Assembly: GCF_000177195.2 (NCBI RefSeq)
Contig: NC_015953.1
Span: 434,001 to 498,000, forward strand
Direction: 5' to 3'
Source: Streptomyces sp. SirexAA-E
GTDB lineage: Bacteria > Actinomycetota > Actinomycetes > Streptomycetales > Streptomycetaceae
Length of the DNA stretch: 64,000 bases
Position numbers and translations under genes: made by a program
Notes under the pieces: generated by a model
Databases searched by the model: none
Seen by the model: the letters and a program-made list of their open reading frames with translations, nothing else
What the model was told of the DNA's origin: nothing
Part shown: piece after piece, positions 55,689 to 64,000 of the stretch
Numbering within the stretch: position 1 is the first letter of the stretch
Layout of the letters: the number at the start of each line of letters is the position of its first letter

Positions 55689-58121
55689 TCAGCCGACCCT
55701 GATACCGATGATGCAGGTGTCGTCGTCCGTGTCCGACTCGCTGTGGGTGAGCAGCCGGTCCAGTCGCCGTTCGAGGGTGGGGGCCGGTGCGCCCGCGGTG
55801 GCGAGGAGCTGGGTGAGGGAGTCCTGGACGCTGGTGTCCCTGCGCTCGATGAGCCCGTCGGTGTACATCAGCAGGGTGTCGGACGCCTCGAGCTGGATCT
55901 CCTCCTCCTGGTAGTCGGCCTCGGCGAGGGCGCCGAGCAGCAGTCCCTGGAGCAGCGGCAGCGTGGTGGCCTCCTCGCCCCGCACCAGGACCGGCGGAAG
56001 GTGCCCCGCCCTGGCCCAGCGCAGGACGCGGGTCTCCGGGTCGAACAGGCCGCAGACCGCCGTCGCGGTGACCTGTTCGGTGAGGTGGTGGGCGACGATG
56101 TTCAGCCAGGACAGCAGCTGGCCGGGGCCGGCGCCGGTGATGGCGAGGCCGCGCATGGCGTTGCGCAGCACGACCATGCCCGTGGCCGCCTTGATGCCGT
56201 GGCCCGCGATGTCACCGACACACAGCAGGATCTGCTTGGAGGGCAGTACGACGGCGTCGTACCAGTCGCCGCCGACCTGGGCCTCCGACTCCGCCGGCCG
56301 GTAGCGGACGGCGACGTCCAGACCGGGCGCGTCGAGCGGGGCCTGGGTCGGCGGCATGATGGCGTGCTGGAGCTGGAGGGTCAGCCGGTTGCGTTCGGCG
56401 GACTCCTGCTCCGAGTGCGCGAGCTGGTCGCGGGTGGCGGCCAGGGCGACCTCGGTCCAGTGCTGCGAGGAGATGTCCTGGTAGGCGCCGCGGACGGCGA
56501 GCAGCCGGTCGTCCGCGTCCAGCACCGGTTCGGCGATGACCCGGATGTGGCGGGTCACTCCGTCGGGACGCATCAGCCGGAAGGCGGTCGAGGCGGGCTG
56601 GCGGTGGTGGAGCACGGCACGCAGGAAGCGGCCGATGGCCACGGCGTCGTCCGGGTGGGCGTGGCCGGTGAGGTCCTGGAGGGAGACCGGCGGCTCGGTG
56701 GCGGCCCGCCCGTACAGGGAGAAGAGCGGCCCGTTCCAGGTGATCCCGCCGGTGACGAGGTTCTCCTCGAACCCGCCGATGCGGCCGAGGCGCTGCGCGT
56801 GCTGGAGCAGGCTGGCGAGCCGGGCCGTCTCGTCCTCGATGCGCCAGATCAGCAGCACGCTGCCGTGGTGGCGGGTGATGCTGAGGTCGGCGACGGACGA
56901 GAGGGGCACCTCGTCCACGAGGGCGGTCAGGGTCATCCGCCGGGCACGGAAGGGCTCCCCGGTGGCGTAGACGCGTTCGGTCTTCTCGAAGAGTTCGCTG
57001 TCGCCGGCGGCCATCGGGTAGGCCTCCAGCAGCAGGGCGCCGCTGACGGCACCGCGCGGCCGCCCGGCCGGGTCCAGGAAGTGGCTGTTGGCGTGCCGGA
57101 TCCGGAAGTCGACGAGGGTGCCCTCGGCGTCGAGGTGCGGTGTGAGCACGAGGGCCGGGTCGTACAGCCCCTCGGACAGGTCCACCAGCTCCGCGAGGTC
57201 CGCCGCCTCCCCGCCGCCCGGGTGCCGCGCGTCGGCGGCCGGGAGGCTTTCGAGGGTGTGGGCGCACAGCTCGGCCAGCGCCTCGATCTGGCGGAGTACG
57301 GCCGACGGCTGCTCGGGCAGCCGCTGCGGCCAGCAGATCTCCAGGACGCCGTACATCCTCCCGCCGGTGCCGGCGGGCAGCGCGATCCGGCCGCCGTCCG
57401 GGGTCTGCCGGTGCCCGACGGAGGGGATGCCGGCCTCGGCGAGGGAGGCGATCCGGACCATGCGCAGATCGCTGAGCGCGTGCCGGGCCACGGTCGCCAC
57501 GCCGGGCGGGACGTAGCGCCAGCGGTCCGCCTCGTCGGCGCTGAATCCGGCGTGTCCGCACAGGGCGAGGGAGGCGTCCGTCCCGGCCGCCCAGACGGCG
57601 ACGGCCGTGGCACCGAGCGGCGCGAGCGCGTGTTCCAGCAGGGATTCGGCGACGGCCTGGGTGTCGCTCGCGGCGAGCGCGGCGCACTCGGCGGTACGCA
57701 GGCGTACGGCGACGGAGCTGTCGCCGCTCCCGCCCTCGTCGCCGGGGGCGGCGTTCGCCTGCCGTACGAAGTCGTCCGCCACCTGGGCGACCTGGTCACG
57801 GGCGGCCTGGTTGACGATGTCCGCGGCGAGTTCGAGCGGCGACAGCTGGGCCCGGGCCGCGAGTTCGGTGAGCTGGCGGGCGGCCTGGGCCGGTCCGCAG
57901 CGCAGCCGCTCGATCATGACGCCCTTGGCCAGCTCGACCAGGGCGCGCCCGTCGGCCTCGGCCTGTGCGGCCCTGACCTCGGCCCGCAGCCGCTTCACCG
58001 TGGCGGCCAGCCGCCCGACGCCTGATGTGGACGGGGATCCGCCCGTTTCGAGCTCCGGCTCGGCGGGGCCGGCCGGGCGGGGCAGTCCGGTGGTGCCCTC
58101 GCCGATGGCTTCGCGGGTCAC
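55689..58121 (-). CDS. ANTAR-GAF-PAS-PAS-SpoIIE phosphatase
   Basis: 810 residues, no membrane helix. An ANTAR-like helical domain lies near residues 45-115 (ALVELAKGVMIERLRCGPAQAARQLTELAARAQLSPLELAADIV), normally an RNA hairpin-binding antiterminator. A GAF domain (about 130-300), two PAS-like domains (about 315-425 and 430-550; VRGAYQDISSQHW ends the second) and a SpoIIE/PP2C phosphatase (VGGDWYDAVVLPSKQILLCVGDIAGHGIKAATG; ARAGHLPPVLV; LLMYTDGLIERR; DDTCIIGIRVG) follow. The GTG start overlaps the stop of the hybrid kinase gene by 4 bases (GTGA), so both are coupled. This is a probable output partner for that kinase. The osaC-osaA pair of S. coelicolor is a loose analogue. Confidence 0.9.
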   Translation of the reverse strand: MTREAIGEGTTGLPRPAGPAEPELETGGSPSTSGVGRLAATVKRLRAEVRAAQAEADGRALVELAKGVMIERLRCGPAQAARQLTELAARAQLSPLELAADIVNQAARDQVAQVADDFVRQANAAPGDEGGSGDSSVAVRLRTAECAALAASDTQAVAESLLEHALAPLGATAVAVWAAGTDASLALCGHAGFSADEADRWRYVPPGVATVARHALSDLRMVRIASLAEAGIPSVGHRQTPDGGRIALPAGTGGRMYGVLEICWPQRLPEQPSAVLRQIEALAELCAHTLESLPAADARHPGGGEAADLAELVDLSEGLYDPALVLTPHLDAEGTLVDFRIRHANSHFLDPAGRPRGAVSGALLLEAYPMAAGDSELFEKTERVYATGEPFRARRMTLTALVDEVPLSSVADLSITRHHGSVLLIWRIEDETARLASLLQHAQRLGRIGGFEENLVTGGITWNGPLFSLYGRAATEPPVSLQDLTGHAHPDDAVAIGRFLRAVLHHRQPASTAFRLMRPDGVTRHIRVIAEPVLDADDRLLAVRGAYQDISSQHWTEVALAATRDQLAHSEQESAERNRLTLQLQHAIMPPTQAPLDAPGLDVAVRYRPAESEAQVGGDWYDAVVLPSKQILLCVGDIAGHGIKAATGMVVLRNAMRGLAITGAGPGQLLSWLNIVAHHLTEQVTATAVCGLFDPETRVLRWARAGHLPPVLVRGEEATTLPLLQGLLLGALAEADYQEEEIQLEASDTLLMYTDGLIERRDTSVQDSLTQLLATAGAPAPTLERRLDRLLTHSESDTDDDTCIIGIRVG

Positions 58122-61100
58122 GACACCACCGGCGCTTCGTCGGACCGCCGGCCCAGCCACCGGCGTACGCAGGCGATCAGGTCGTCGGCGTCCAGCGGCT
58201 TGGTGACGTAGTCGCTGGCTCCGGCCGCGAGGCTCTTCTCCCGGTCACCGGGCATCGCCTTGGCGGTGACGCTGACGATGGGCAGGGTGGCGTGGGCGGG
58301 CACCTCGCGGATCTTCATCGTCGCGGTGTATCCGTCCATCTCCGGCATCATCACGTCCATCAGGATCAGGTCGATGCCGGGGTGCTCCCGGAGCGCCTCG
58401 ATCCCCTCGATGCCGTTCTCCGCGTGCAGGACGTTGATGCCGTGGAGCTCCAGGATGCCGCTGAGCGCGTAGAGGTTGCGGGCGTCGTCGTCGACGACGA
58501 GCACCGTGCGGCCGTGCAGGCTGTCGTCTATCGCCGGCGGGGCCTGCGGGTGGATCTCCTCGCCGCGCACCAGGGGCACCACGGCTCCGGGCTGCTCGGC
58601 CGACAGGTGCAGCGCGATGCGTTCGCGCAGTTCGTCCAGGCTGGAGAGGAGCTCCAGCGGGCGGACACGGCCCCGGGACTGCAGCGCCTGCTCGTGCGCG
58701 GCGTCCATACGGCGGTTGTTGTGGGCGAGCACGGGAACGGTCTTCAGTGCGCGGTCGCCGTCCATGGCGTCCAGGAAGCGTGCCGCCCCGTCGTCGGTCA
58801 TGTCGAGTTCGAGGACCACGCAGTGGAACGGTGCGGCGGCCAGCGCGCTCGCGGCGTCCTGCGGGCCGACCGCGGTGATCACCTCGATGTCCTCGCGGTC
58901 GTGGCTGCCGGTGAGTTCGGCGACCGCGCTCTCGGCGACGAGGGAGAGCAGCCCGCGCGGACGCTCCTCGATCACCAGCAGCCGGCGCGGTTTGCGCGGC
59001 TCCGGGTCCGCCGGACCGCTCGGCCGGCGGGTGTCGGAGGGCTCGGCGGCGGCCGGGGAGTCCGCGGCGGAGACCTCGGGCGACGGAGCGGCCTGGTCCT
59101 GGAAGTCCGCCCGGGCGACGGGCAGGTACAGGGTGAACGTGCTGCCCCGGCCGGGCGTGCTCCGGGCGGTCAGGGCGCCGCCGAGGAGATGCGCGATCTC
59201 CCGGCTGATGGACAGGCCCAGGCCGGTGCCCCCGTACTTGCGGCTGGTCGTGCCGTCCGCCTGCTGGAACGCACCGAAGATCGTCTCCAGCTGCTGTTCG
59301 GCGATCCCGATCCCGGTGTCCTTCACCCGGAAGGCCACGACGCCGCCGCCGCGGTGCACGGAGTCGGGGAGCTCGTGGTCGGCCGCCGGTTCGATGCGCA
59401 GCTCGACGCTGCCGCGCTCGGTGAACTTGACCGCGTTGGAGATCAGGTTCCGCAGGACCTGGCGCAGCCGCGAGTCGTCGGTCAGCAGGTCGACCGGCAC
59501 GCCGGGAGCGGTGCTGATGGTGAAGGTGAGGCTCTTCTGCGTGGTCATCGGCCGGAACGTGGCCTCGACGTAGTCGAGGAGCTGGCGCAGCGTGAAGCGT
59601 TCCGGGTTGAGGTCCATCTTCCCGGCCTCGACCTTCGACAGGTCGAGGATGTCGTTGATCAGCTGGAGCAGGTCGCTGCCCGCGGAGTGGATGATGCCGG
59701 CGTACTCGACCTGCTTGACGGTGAGGTTGCGGGTCGGGTTCTGGGCGAGCAACTGGGCCAGGATGAGGAGGCTGTTGAGCGGGGTACGCAGTTCGTGGCT
59801 CATGTTGGCCAGGAACTCCGACTTGTAGGTCGAGGCCAGCGAGAGCTGCTGGGCGCGCTCCTCCAGCTCCTGGCGTGCCTGCTCGATCTCCAGGTTCTTC
59901 GCCTCGATGTCGCTGTTCTGGGCCGCCAGCAGGGCCGCCTTCTCCTCCAGCTCCGCGTTGGACCGCTGCAGCTCGTCCTGCTGCACCTGGAGTTCCTCCG
60001 AGCGGGACTGGAGTTCACCGGTGAGGCGCTGCGACTCGCCGAGGAGTTCGTCGGTGCGGGCGTTGGCGACGATGGTGTTGACGTTGACGCCCACCATCTC
60101 CATGAGCTGTTCGAGGAAGTCGCGGTGGATGGGGGTGAAGGCGGTGAACGAAGCGAGCTCGATGACGCCGAGCACCTGGTCGTCGACGACGACGGGCAGC
60201 ACGATCAGGCTGCCCGGGGTCATCGGGCCGAGACCCGAGGAGATGCTGATGTAGTCACCGGGTACGCCGTCGGCCGCGATGGTGCGGCGGCTGCGGGCGG
60301 CCTGGCCGACGAGCGACTCCCCCATCTTGAAACGGTCGTGGCCGTTGCCGCCGGCCGGGCGGCCGTAGGAGCCCACGATGCGCAGCTCGGTGCCCTCGGG
60401 TGTCTCCTCGGCGAGGTAGAACGCGCCGTACTGGGCGGCGACCAGCGGGGTGAGCTCCTCCATGACCAGTGCGCCGACGAGCTCCAGGTCGCGGTGGCCC
60501 TGCATCAGCCCGGAGACCCGGGCGAGGTTGGACTTCAGCCAGTCCTGTTCCTGGTTGGCCCGGGTCGTCTCGCGCAGCGATCCGACCATCGAGTTGATGT
60601 TGTCCTTCAGCTCGGCTACCTCGCCGGACGCGTCGACGGTGATCGACCGGGTCAGATCGCCCTCGGCCACCGCGCTGGCGACCTCGGCGATGGCCCGCAC
60701 CTGACGGGTGAGGTTCCCGGCGAGTTCGTTGACGTTCTCGGTGAGCCGCTTCCAGGTGCCCGACACGCCCTCGACCTCGGCCTGTCCGCCGAGCCGGCCC
60801 TCGCTGCCGACCTCGCGGGCGACGCGGGTCACCTCCGCGGCGAAGGAGGACAGCTGGTCGACCATCGTGTTGATGGTCGTCTTCAGCTCCAGGATCTCGC
60901 CGCGCGCGTCGACGTCGATCTTCTTGGAGAGGTCGCCGTTGGCGACGGCGGTGGTGACGAGGGCGATGTTGCGGACCTGTCCGGTCAGGTTGTTCGCCAT
61001 CGAGTTGACGTTGTCGGTGAGGTCCTTCCAGGTACCCGCGACGTTCGGTACCCGGGCCTGTCCGCCGAGGCGGCCCTCGGTGCCGACCTCGCGGGCGACC

Positions 61101-62434
61101 CGGGTCACCTCGTCCGCGAAGGCGGAGAGGGTGTCCACCATGGTGTTGATGACCTCGGCCAGGGCTGCGATCTCGCCCTCGGCGTCCACGGTGATCTTCC
61201 GCGACAGGTCGCCGCGGGCCACCGCGGTGGCCACCTGGGCGATGGACCGCACCTGTCCGGTCAGGTTGGACGCCATCACGTTGACGTTGTCGGTGAGGTC
61301 CTTCCACGTCCCGGAGGCACCCCGGACGGTGGCCTGGCCGCCGAGCTTGCCCTCGGTGCCGACCTCGCGGGCGACCCGGGTCACCTCGTCGGCGAACGCG
61401 GACAACTGGTCGACCATCGTGTTGATGGTCTCCTTCAGCTCCAGGATCTCGCCCCGGGCCGTGACGGCGATCTTCTGGGAGAGGTCGCCCTGGGCCACGG
61501 CGGTCGCCACCTGGGCGATGGACCGCACCTGTGCCGTGAGGTTGCCGGCCATGAAGTTCACGGAGTCGGTCAGGTCACGCCAGGTGCCCGACACACCCTT
61601 CACGTCCGCCTGGCCGCCGAGGATGCCCTCGGTGCCGACGTCCCGGGCCATGCGGGTCACCTCGTCCGCGAAGGACGAGAGCTGGTCGACCATCGTGTTG
61701 ATGGTGTCCTTGAGCTCCAGGATCTCGCCCCGGGCGGTGACCGTGATCTTCTGCGAGAGGTCGCCCTGGGCCACGGCCGTGGTCACCTGGGCGATGTTGC
61801 GGACCTGGTCGGTGAGGTTGCCGGCCATGAAGTTCACGGAGTCGGTCAGATCGCGCCAGGTGCCCGACACACCCTTCACGTCCGCCTGGCCGCCGAGGTT
61901 GCCCTCGGTGCCGACCTCGCGGGCGACCCGGGTCACCTCGTCGGCGAACGCGGACAGCTGGTCGACCATCGTGTTGATGGTCTTCTTCAGTTCGAGGATC
62001 TCGCCCCGGGCGTCGACGTCGATCTTCTGCGAGAGGTCGCCCCTGGCCACCGCGGTGGCCACGTGCGCGATGTCGCGGACCTGTGTGGTCAGGTTGCCCG
62101 CCATGGCGTTGACCGAGTCGGTCAGGTCGGCCCAGGTCCCCGAGACGCCCGGTACGTCGGCCTGACCGCCCAGGGTGCCCTCGGTGCCGACCTCGCGGGC
62201 GACCCGGGTCACCTCGGAGGTGAACAGGGAGAGCTGGTCGACCATGCCGTTGAAGACGGTGGCGATCTCGCCGAGCAGGCCCTCGGCCTCGTCCGGCAGA
62301 CGCGTACCGAAGTCCCCGTCGCGTACCGCCGTGAGCCCCGCCAGCAACTGCCGTAGCTCCGGCTCCCCCACCTTGCCCGTCCTGCGCGTGCGTTGCACAG
62401 GACGCGGGTTCTCAGCTGTCGTCGTCTCCGCCAT
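58118..62434 (-). CDS. HAMP-repeat hybrid sensor histidine kinase (group III/Nik1-like)
   Basis: 1438 residues, cytosolic by sequence. Residues about 30-640 are tandem HAMP modules in a 92-residue repeat (GTW..LTD.VN...GQ.VR.IA..TTAVA.GDLS.KI). A GAF domain follows (about 650-800), then a coiled coil (about 810-875), HisKA with the phosphorylated His880 in [11 protein letters not shown], HATPase_c ([17 protein letters not shown]), a degenerate receiver ([16 protein letters not shown]) and a true receiver with Asp1360 in [15 protein letters not shown]-repeat kinases sense osmotic stress in fungi, and OsaA does so in Streptomyces. GAGGA lies 6 bases before the ATG at 62434; the TTG at 62440 is rejected. 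The phosphatase gene downstream overlaps by 4 bases. Confidence 0.93.
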   Translation of the reverse strand: MAETTTAENPRPVQRTRRTGKVGEPELRQLLAGLTAVRDGDFGTRLPDEAEGLLGEIATVFNGMVDQLSLFTSEVTRVAREVGTEGTLGGQADVPGVSGTWADLTDSVNAMAGNLTTQVRDIAHVATAVARGDLSQKIDVDARGEILELKKTINTMVDQLSAFADEVTRVAREVGTEGNLGGQADVKGVSGTWRDLTDSVNFMAGNLTDQVRNIAQVTTAVAQGDLSQKITVTARGEILELKDTINTMVDQLSSFADEVTRMARDVGTEGILGGQADVKGVSGTWRDLTDSVNFMAGNLTAQVRSIAQVATAVAQGDLSQKIAVTARGEILELKETINTMVDQLSAFADEVTRVAREVGTEGKLGGQATVRGASGTWKDLTDNVNVMASNLTGQVRSIAQVATAVARGDLSRKITVDAEGEIAALAEVINTMVDTLSAFADEVTRVAREVGTEGRLGGQARVPNVAGTWKDLTDNVNSMANNLTGQVRNIALVTTAVANGDLSKKIDVDARGEILELKTTINTMVDQLSSFAAEVTRVAREVGSEGRLGGQAEVEGVSGTWKRLTENVNELAGNLTRQVRAIAEVASAVAEGDLTRSITVDASGEVAELKDNINSMVGSLRETTRANQEQDWLKSNLARVSGLMQGHRDLELVGALVMEELTPLVAAQYGAFYLAEETPEGTELRIVGSYGRPAGGNGHDRFKMGESLVGQAARSRRTIAADGVPGDYISISSGLGPMTPGSLIVLPVVVDDQVLGVIELASFTAFTPIHRDFLEQLMEMVGVNVNTIVANARTDELLGESQRLTGELQSRSEELQVQQDELQRSNAELEEKAALLAAQNSDIEAKNLEIEQARQELEERAQQLSLASTYKSEFLANMSHELRTPLNSLLILAQLLAQNPTRNLTVKQVEYAGIIHSAGSDLLQLINDILDLSKVEAGKMDLNPERFTLRQLLDYVEATFRPMTTQKSLTFTISTAPGVPVDLLTDDSRLRQVLRNLISNAVKFTERGSVELRIEPAADHELPDSVHRGGGVVAFRVKDTGIGIAEQQLETIFGAFQQADGTTSRKYGGTGLGLSISREIAHLLGGALTARSTPGRGSTFTLYLPVARADFQDQAAPSPEVSAADSPAAAEPSDTRRPSGPADPEPRKPRRLLVIEERPRGLLSLVAESAVAELTGSHDREDIEVITAVGPQDAASALAAAPFHCVVLELDMTDDGAARFLDAMDGDRALKTVPVLAHNNRRMDAAHEQALQSRGRVRPLELLSSLDELRERIALHLSAEQPGAVVPLVRGEEIHPQAPPAIDDSLHGRTVLVVDDDARNLYALSGILELHGINVLHAENGIEGIEALREHPGIDLILMDVMMPEMDGYTATMKIREVPAHATLPIVSVTAKAMPGDREKSLAAGASDYVTKPLDADDLIACVRRWLGRRSDEAPVVS
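60600..62260 (-). repeat. Tandem 276-bp coding repeats of the HAMP array
   Basis: About six diverged units of 92 codons each. The same string around [12 protein letters not shown] recurs every 276 bases (for example near 62188, 61920, 61644 and 61368). The repeats are coding and could recombine to change the number of HAMP units. Confidence 0.85.
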
Positions 62435-62628
62435 GGCCAATCCTCAGTAGGCTCCCCGGCAGCCGCCGGAAGACGGCATGCCCCGACGGCCCGCACCGCG
62501 GACCGTCCCCCTCCGGCGTCCCCCACGCCGGCCAAACCGTTGCCGCCAGACAACTGTGGCTCAGGATACCCCGGTGGGGCCCCGGCGGCGCGGCACGGGT
62601 CGGTTCCGGCCGGGACCCGGACACGGCG

Positions 62629-62677
62629 GCGCCCGGCCCGGATCCCGCGTTGCGAGCGAGGGTTCCGGGCCGGGCGC
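62629..62677 (-). terminator. Terminator hairpin after DUF4235 gene
   Basis: A 14-base-pair perfect stem (left arm GCGCCCGGCCCGGA) with an inner CCC/GGG pairing lies 41 bases past the DUF4235 stop on the minus strand. The rest of 62435-62717 is the upstream region of the hybrid kinase, with no gene seen. Confidence 0.85.
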
Positions 62678-62717
62678 GGGGCGGAGGCGGAGTGCCGTGG
62701 CGGACCGCCGGCGGCGG

Positions 62718-62984
62718 TCAGTCCGGCCAGGTGCCGGTCAGCCGGTGCACCGTGACGGCACCGCCCCGCCCGACCGCCGCCTTGACCGTGGAGAAGACCG
62801 CTCCCTGGAGTGCGGCGGCGACCAGGATCTCGGTCCAGCCCCGGTCCTGGTCGGTGGCTTCGGGCGCCTCGTCCTGGCCGCCGACCACCTTCCACACCTG
62901 CCTGAAGACCGCGCCGGCCAGCAGACCACCGGTCAGTCCCAGCGCGAGTCCGACCGGCTTGTACATGATCTCGACGGTCTTCAT
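62718..62984 (-). CDS. DUF4235 membrane protein
   Basis: 88 residues. KTVEIMYKPVGLALGLTGGLLAGAVFRQVWKVVGG (first hydrophobic helix with family-typical YKP and FRQ.WK) and a second helix ILVAAALQGAVFSTVKAAVGRGG define DUF4235, an actinobacterial membrane family of unknown function. It usually sits next to a DUF3618 gene, as here; the start overlaps the DUF3618 stop by one base (TGATG). Both are probably envelope or stress proteins. A strong terminator follows. Confidence 0.92.
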   Translation of the reverse strand: MKTVEIMYKPVGLALGLTGGLLAGAVFRQVWKVVGGQDEAPEATDQDRGWTEILVAAALQGAVFSTVKAAVGRGGAVTVHRLTGTWPD

Positions 62985-63451
62985 CAGTGCCTCCCCCGGC
63001 GCCGGGCGACGAGCAGGACGACAAGGGCCGCCGTACCGACGGCGAGCAGGACGCCCGGCCTGTTCCGCGCGGCTTCCACGGCTCGGCCGGCGTTCTCACG
63101 GACCGGTTCGGGTGTGTGGTCCTGCACCTTCCCACCCAGTGTGTGGGCCGTGGTGCTCAGCCGGATCCGGGCCTGTCCGGCTGCCTCCTGGGCCCGGTTC
63201 CTGACCTCGGTGCCCTTCTCCTGCGCCCGGTTCCGTATCTCGGCCGTCTTCTCCTGGGCGCGGTCCTTCACCTCGGCCGTCTTCTCCTGGGCCCGGTCCT
63301 TCACCTCGGCCGTCTTCTCCTGGGCCCGGTTCTTGATGTCGGCCTTGCCCGCGAGCGCCTCGACCGTGCGGCCCAGTTCGTCACGTGTCTCCTCCACCTG
63401 CGCACGCAGTTCCGCCGGGGTGGGTACGGGCCTGTCGTCGTTGTCCGTCAT
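62984..63451 (-). CDS. DUF3618 protein with 11-residue repeats
   Basis: 155 residues. The N-terminal ELRAQVEETRDELGRTVEALAGKADIK is the DUF3618 motif. Five tandem hendecads follow (variants of DRAQEKTAEVK), an amphipathic coiled coil like those in LEA and apolipoprotein-type proteins. A C-terminal transmembrane helix (PGVLLAVGTAALVVLLVARR) anchors it in the membrane. The family is unknown biochemically, but the repeat type fits stress protection of membranes. The ATG overlaps the upstream gene's stop (ATGA), and its own stop overlaps the DUF4235 gene. Confidence 0.92.
   Translation of the reverse strand: MTDNDDRPVPTPAELRAQVEETRDELGRTVEALAGKADIKNRAQEKTAEVKDRAQEKTAEVKDRAQEKTAEIRNRAQEKGTEVRNRAQEAAGQARIRLSTTAHTLGGKVQDHTPEPVRENAGRAVEAARNRPGVLLAVGTAALVVLLVARRRGRH
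63190..63345 (-). repeat. 33-bp tandem coding repeats (hendecads of DUF3618)
   Basis: About five units of 33 bases (11 codons) encode variants of DRAQEKTAEVK; the middle copies are nearly identical in DNA. Unit number could vary between strains. Confidence 0.85.
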
Positions 63452-64000
63452 CGCTGTCCACTCTCCTTGTTCTCGGCCATGCCGGTCCTCGCCCCTTCGG
63501 CGCCCGCCCGGGAGCGGGAGGGGAGGCCGGGGTCCTGCTGCTCCTGAGCGGCACGGATCCGCCCCCCGCCCGCCGGCGTGTGCGGGCATCCGCCGTCCCC
63601 GGTACGCCTGACGACCCGCATCCGTCGCAGGAGGTCGCGCGTCAGCCGCCGGTCGACGGTGGTGCGCCACACCAGGCCGGGGTGCCGGGCCCTCAGATGC
63701 GAGAGGGCCCTGGTGCCCAGGCCGCTGCGCCGGAACCTCTCCTCGAGGAACACGCCGGTGATGACGCCCTCCGCGCACGAGGAGCAGAGGCGGTAGTCCA
63801 CCTGCCCGACCACCTTGCGGACATGCACCAGCAGCAGGCACTGCGCGTCACCGCCGTCGGGCGACGGCGACCGGACGAGCTCGACCTCGCGGTAGGCGAG
63901 CAGGCGCCGGTGCCACGCCCCTCTTCGGTGCCCGCCCAGCCGGTGACGGCCGTGCGGGTGTCCATCGGTGGCGCGGGCGTGCACGCCACCGGATGCGTGG
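63448..64000 (-). CDS. GNAT-like acetyltransferase-type protein (start uncertain, may extend past window)
   Basis: At least 178 residues. The central segment reads LAYREVELVRSPSPDGGDAQCLLLVHVRKVVGQVDYRLCSSCAEGVITGVFLEERFRRSGLGTRALSHLRARHPGLVWRTT; RRSGLGTRAL is the acetyl-CoA pyrophosphate-binding motif of GNAT proteins (R/Q-x-x-G-x-G/A). Two cysteines (CSSC) hint at a metal or disulfide. The N-terminal 30 residues after the GTG at 63984 look unlike protein, so the real start may be outside the window. The tail after residue 125 is low complexity. Its stop overlaps the DUF3618 ATG (ATGA), so it shares that operon. Confidence 0.6.
   Translation of the reverse strand, partial: HASGGVHARATDGHPHGRHRLGGHRRGAWHRRLLAYREVELVRSPSPDGGDAQCLLLVHVRKVVGQVDYRLCSSCAEGVITGVFLEERFRRSGLGTRALSHLRARHPGLVWRTTVDRRLTRDLLRRMRVVRRTGDGGCPHTPAGGGRIRAAQEQQDPGLPSRSRAGAEGARTGMAENKESGQR

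Noticed and set aside
60600..62260. Regular repeats that might look like a CRISPR or satellite array
   Set aside because: Units are 276 bases, coding and in frame, without short repeat/spacer structure.
58025..62356. 1443-codon plus-strand frame opposite the hybrid kinase
   Set aside because: Shadow of the HAMP-repeat kinase; the apparent repeats of [10 protein letters not shown] type mirror the HAMP DNA repeats.

Overview
The window reads as a chromosomal segment of a Streptomyces-type actinomycete. The evidence is very high GC with strong G/C bias at third codon positions, frequent GTG starts, many 4-base GTGA/ATGA gene overlaps, a WhiB protein, an XRE-DUF5753 regulator beside an RsbW-like ATPase, several SpoIIE/PP2C phosphatases, and two carbohydrate ABC importers without their own ATPase. 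No tRNA, rRNA, insertion sequence or CRISPR array was seen. It looks like accessory or arm-type chromosome rich in catabolism, redox and stress genes.

Layout. 1-8 kb: secreted glycan degradation (GH2 beta-galactosidase running off the left edge, GH92 alpha-mannosidase with a perfect palindromic operator, PL11 rhamnogalacturonan lyase) plus a two-domain VOC protein and a DUF1232 protein. 8-14 kb: WhiB, an XRE-DUF5753/ATPase divergent pair around an inverted repeat, RNase HI, an SDR, cyclophilin, small proteins and a decayed SpoIIE phosphatase. 14-20 kb: a five-gene overlapping polyol-type operon (binding protein, two permeases, zinc dehydrogenase, PfkB kinase) with a DeoR regulator. 20-25 kb: two methyltransferases, an M20 peptidase remnant, and a CitA/DcuS-like sensor fused to PAS-GAF-PP2C-HATPase. 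25-29 kb: a second sugar importer. 29-32 kb: an AurF-like diiron oxygenase with its own 4Fe-4S/FAD reductase. 32-36 kb: XdhC, a small hydrophilic protein behind a sigma-B-like promoter, a flavodoxin and a FAD-Rieske oxidoreductase. 36-40 kb: a complete class I P450 operon (leader peptide, TetR, 3Fe-4S ferredoxin, ferredoxin reductase, P450). 40-44 kb: a BlaI/M56 pair and two CNNM/CBS membrane proteins behind another leader peptide. 44-51 kb: AKR/ArsR divergent pair, catalase, membrane PP2C, an epimerase-like protein and UdgX. 51-55 kb: small stress-type proteins, SDR, FUSC-type membrane protein, SGNH hydrolase and TetR. 55-64 kb: an ANTAR-GAF-PAS-PP2C phosphatase translationally coupled to a 1438-residue HAMP-repeat hybrid kinase, then a DUF4235/DUF3618/GNAT-like operon cut by the right edge.

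Working together. The sugar enzymes and importers form a plant or fungal glycan and polyol catabolic capacity. The P450 and AurF cassettes each carry a dedicated electron supply. Three intact PP2C phosphatases, a decayed fourth, two RsbW-type ATPase domains, sigma-B-like promoters, catalase and the HAMP-repeat kinase suggest that the right half is devoted to osmotic/oxidative stress and partner-switch signalling. That regional theme is inference. Most family calls rest on motifs read directly from the translated sequence.
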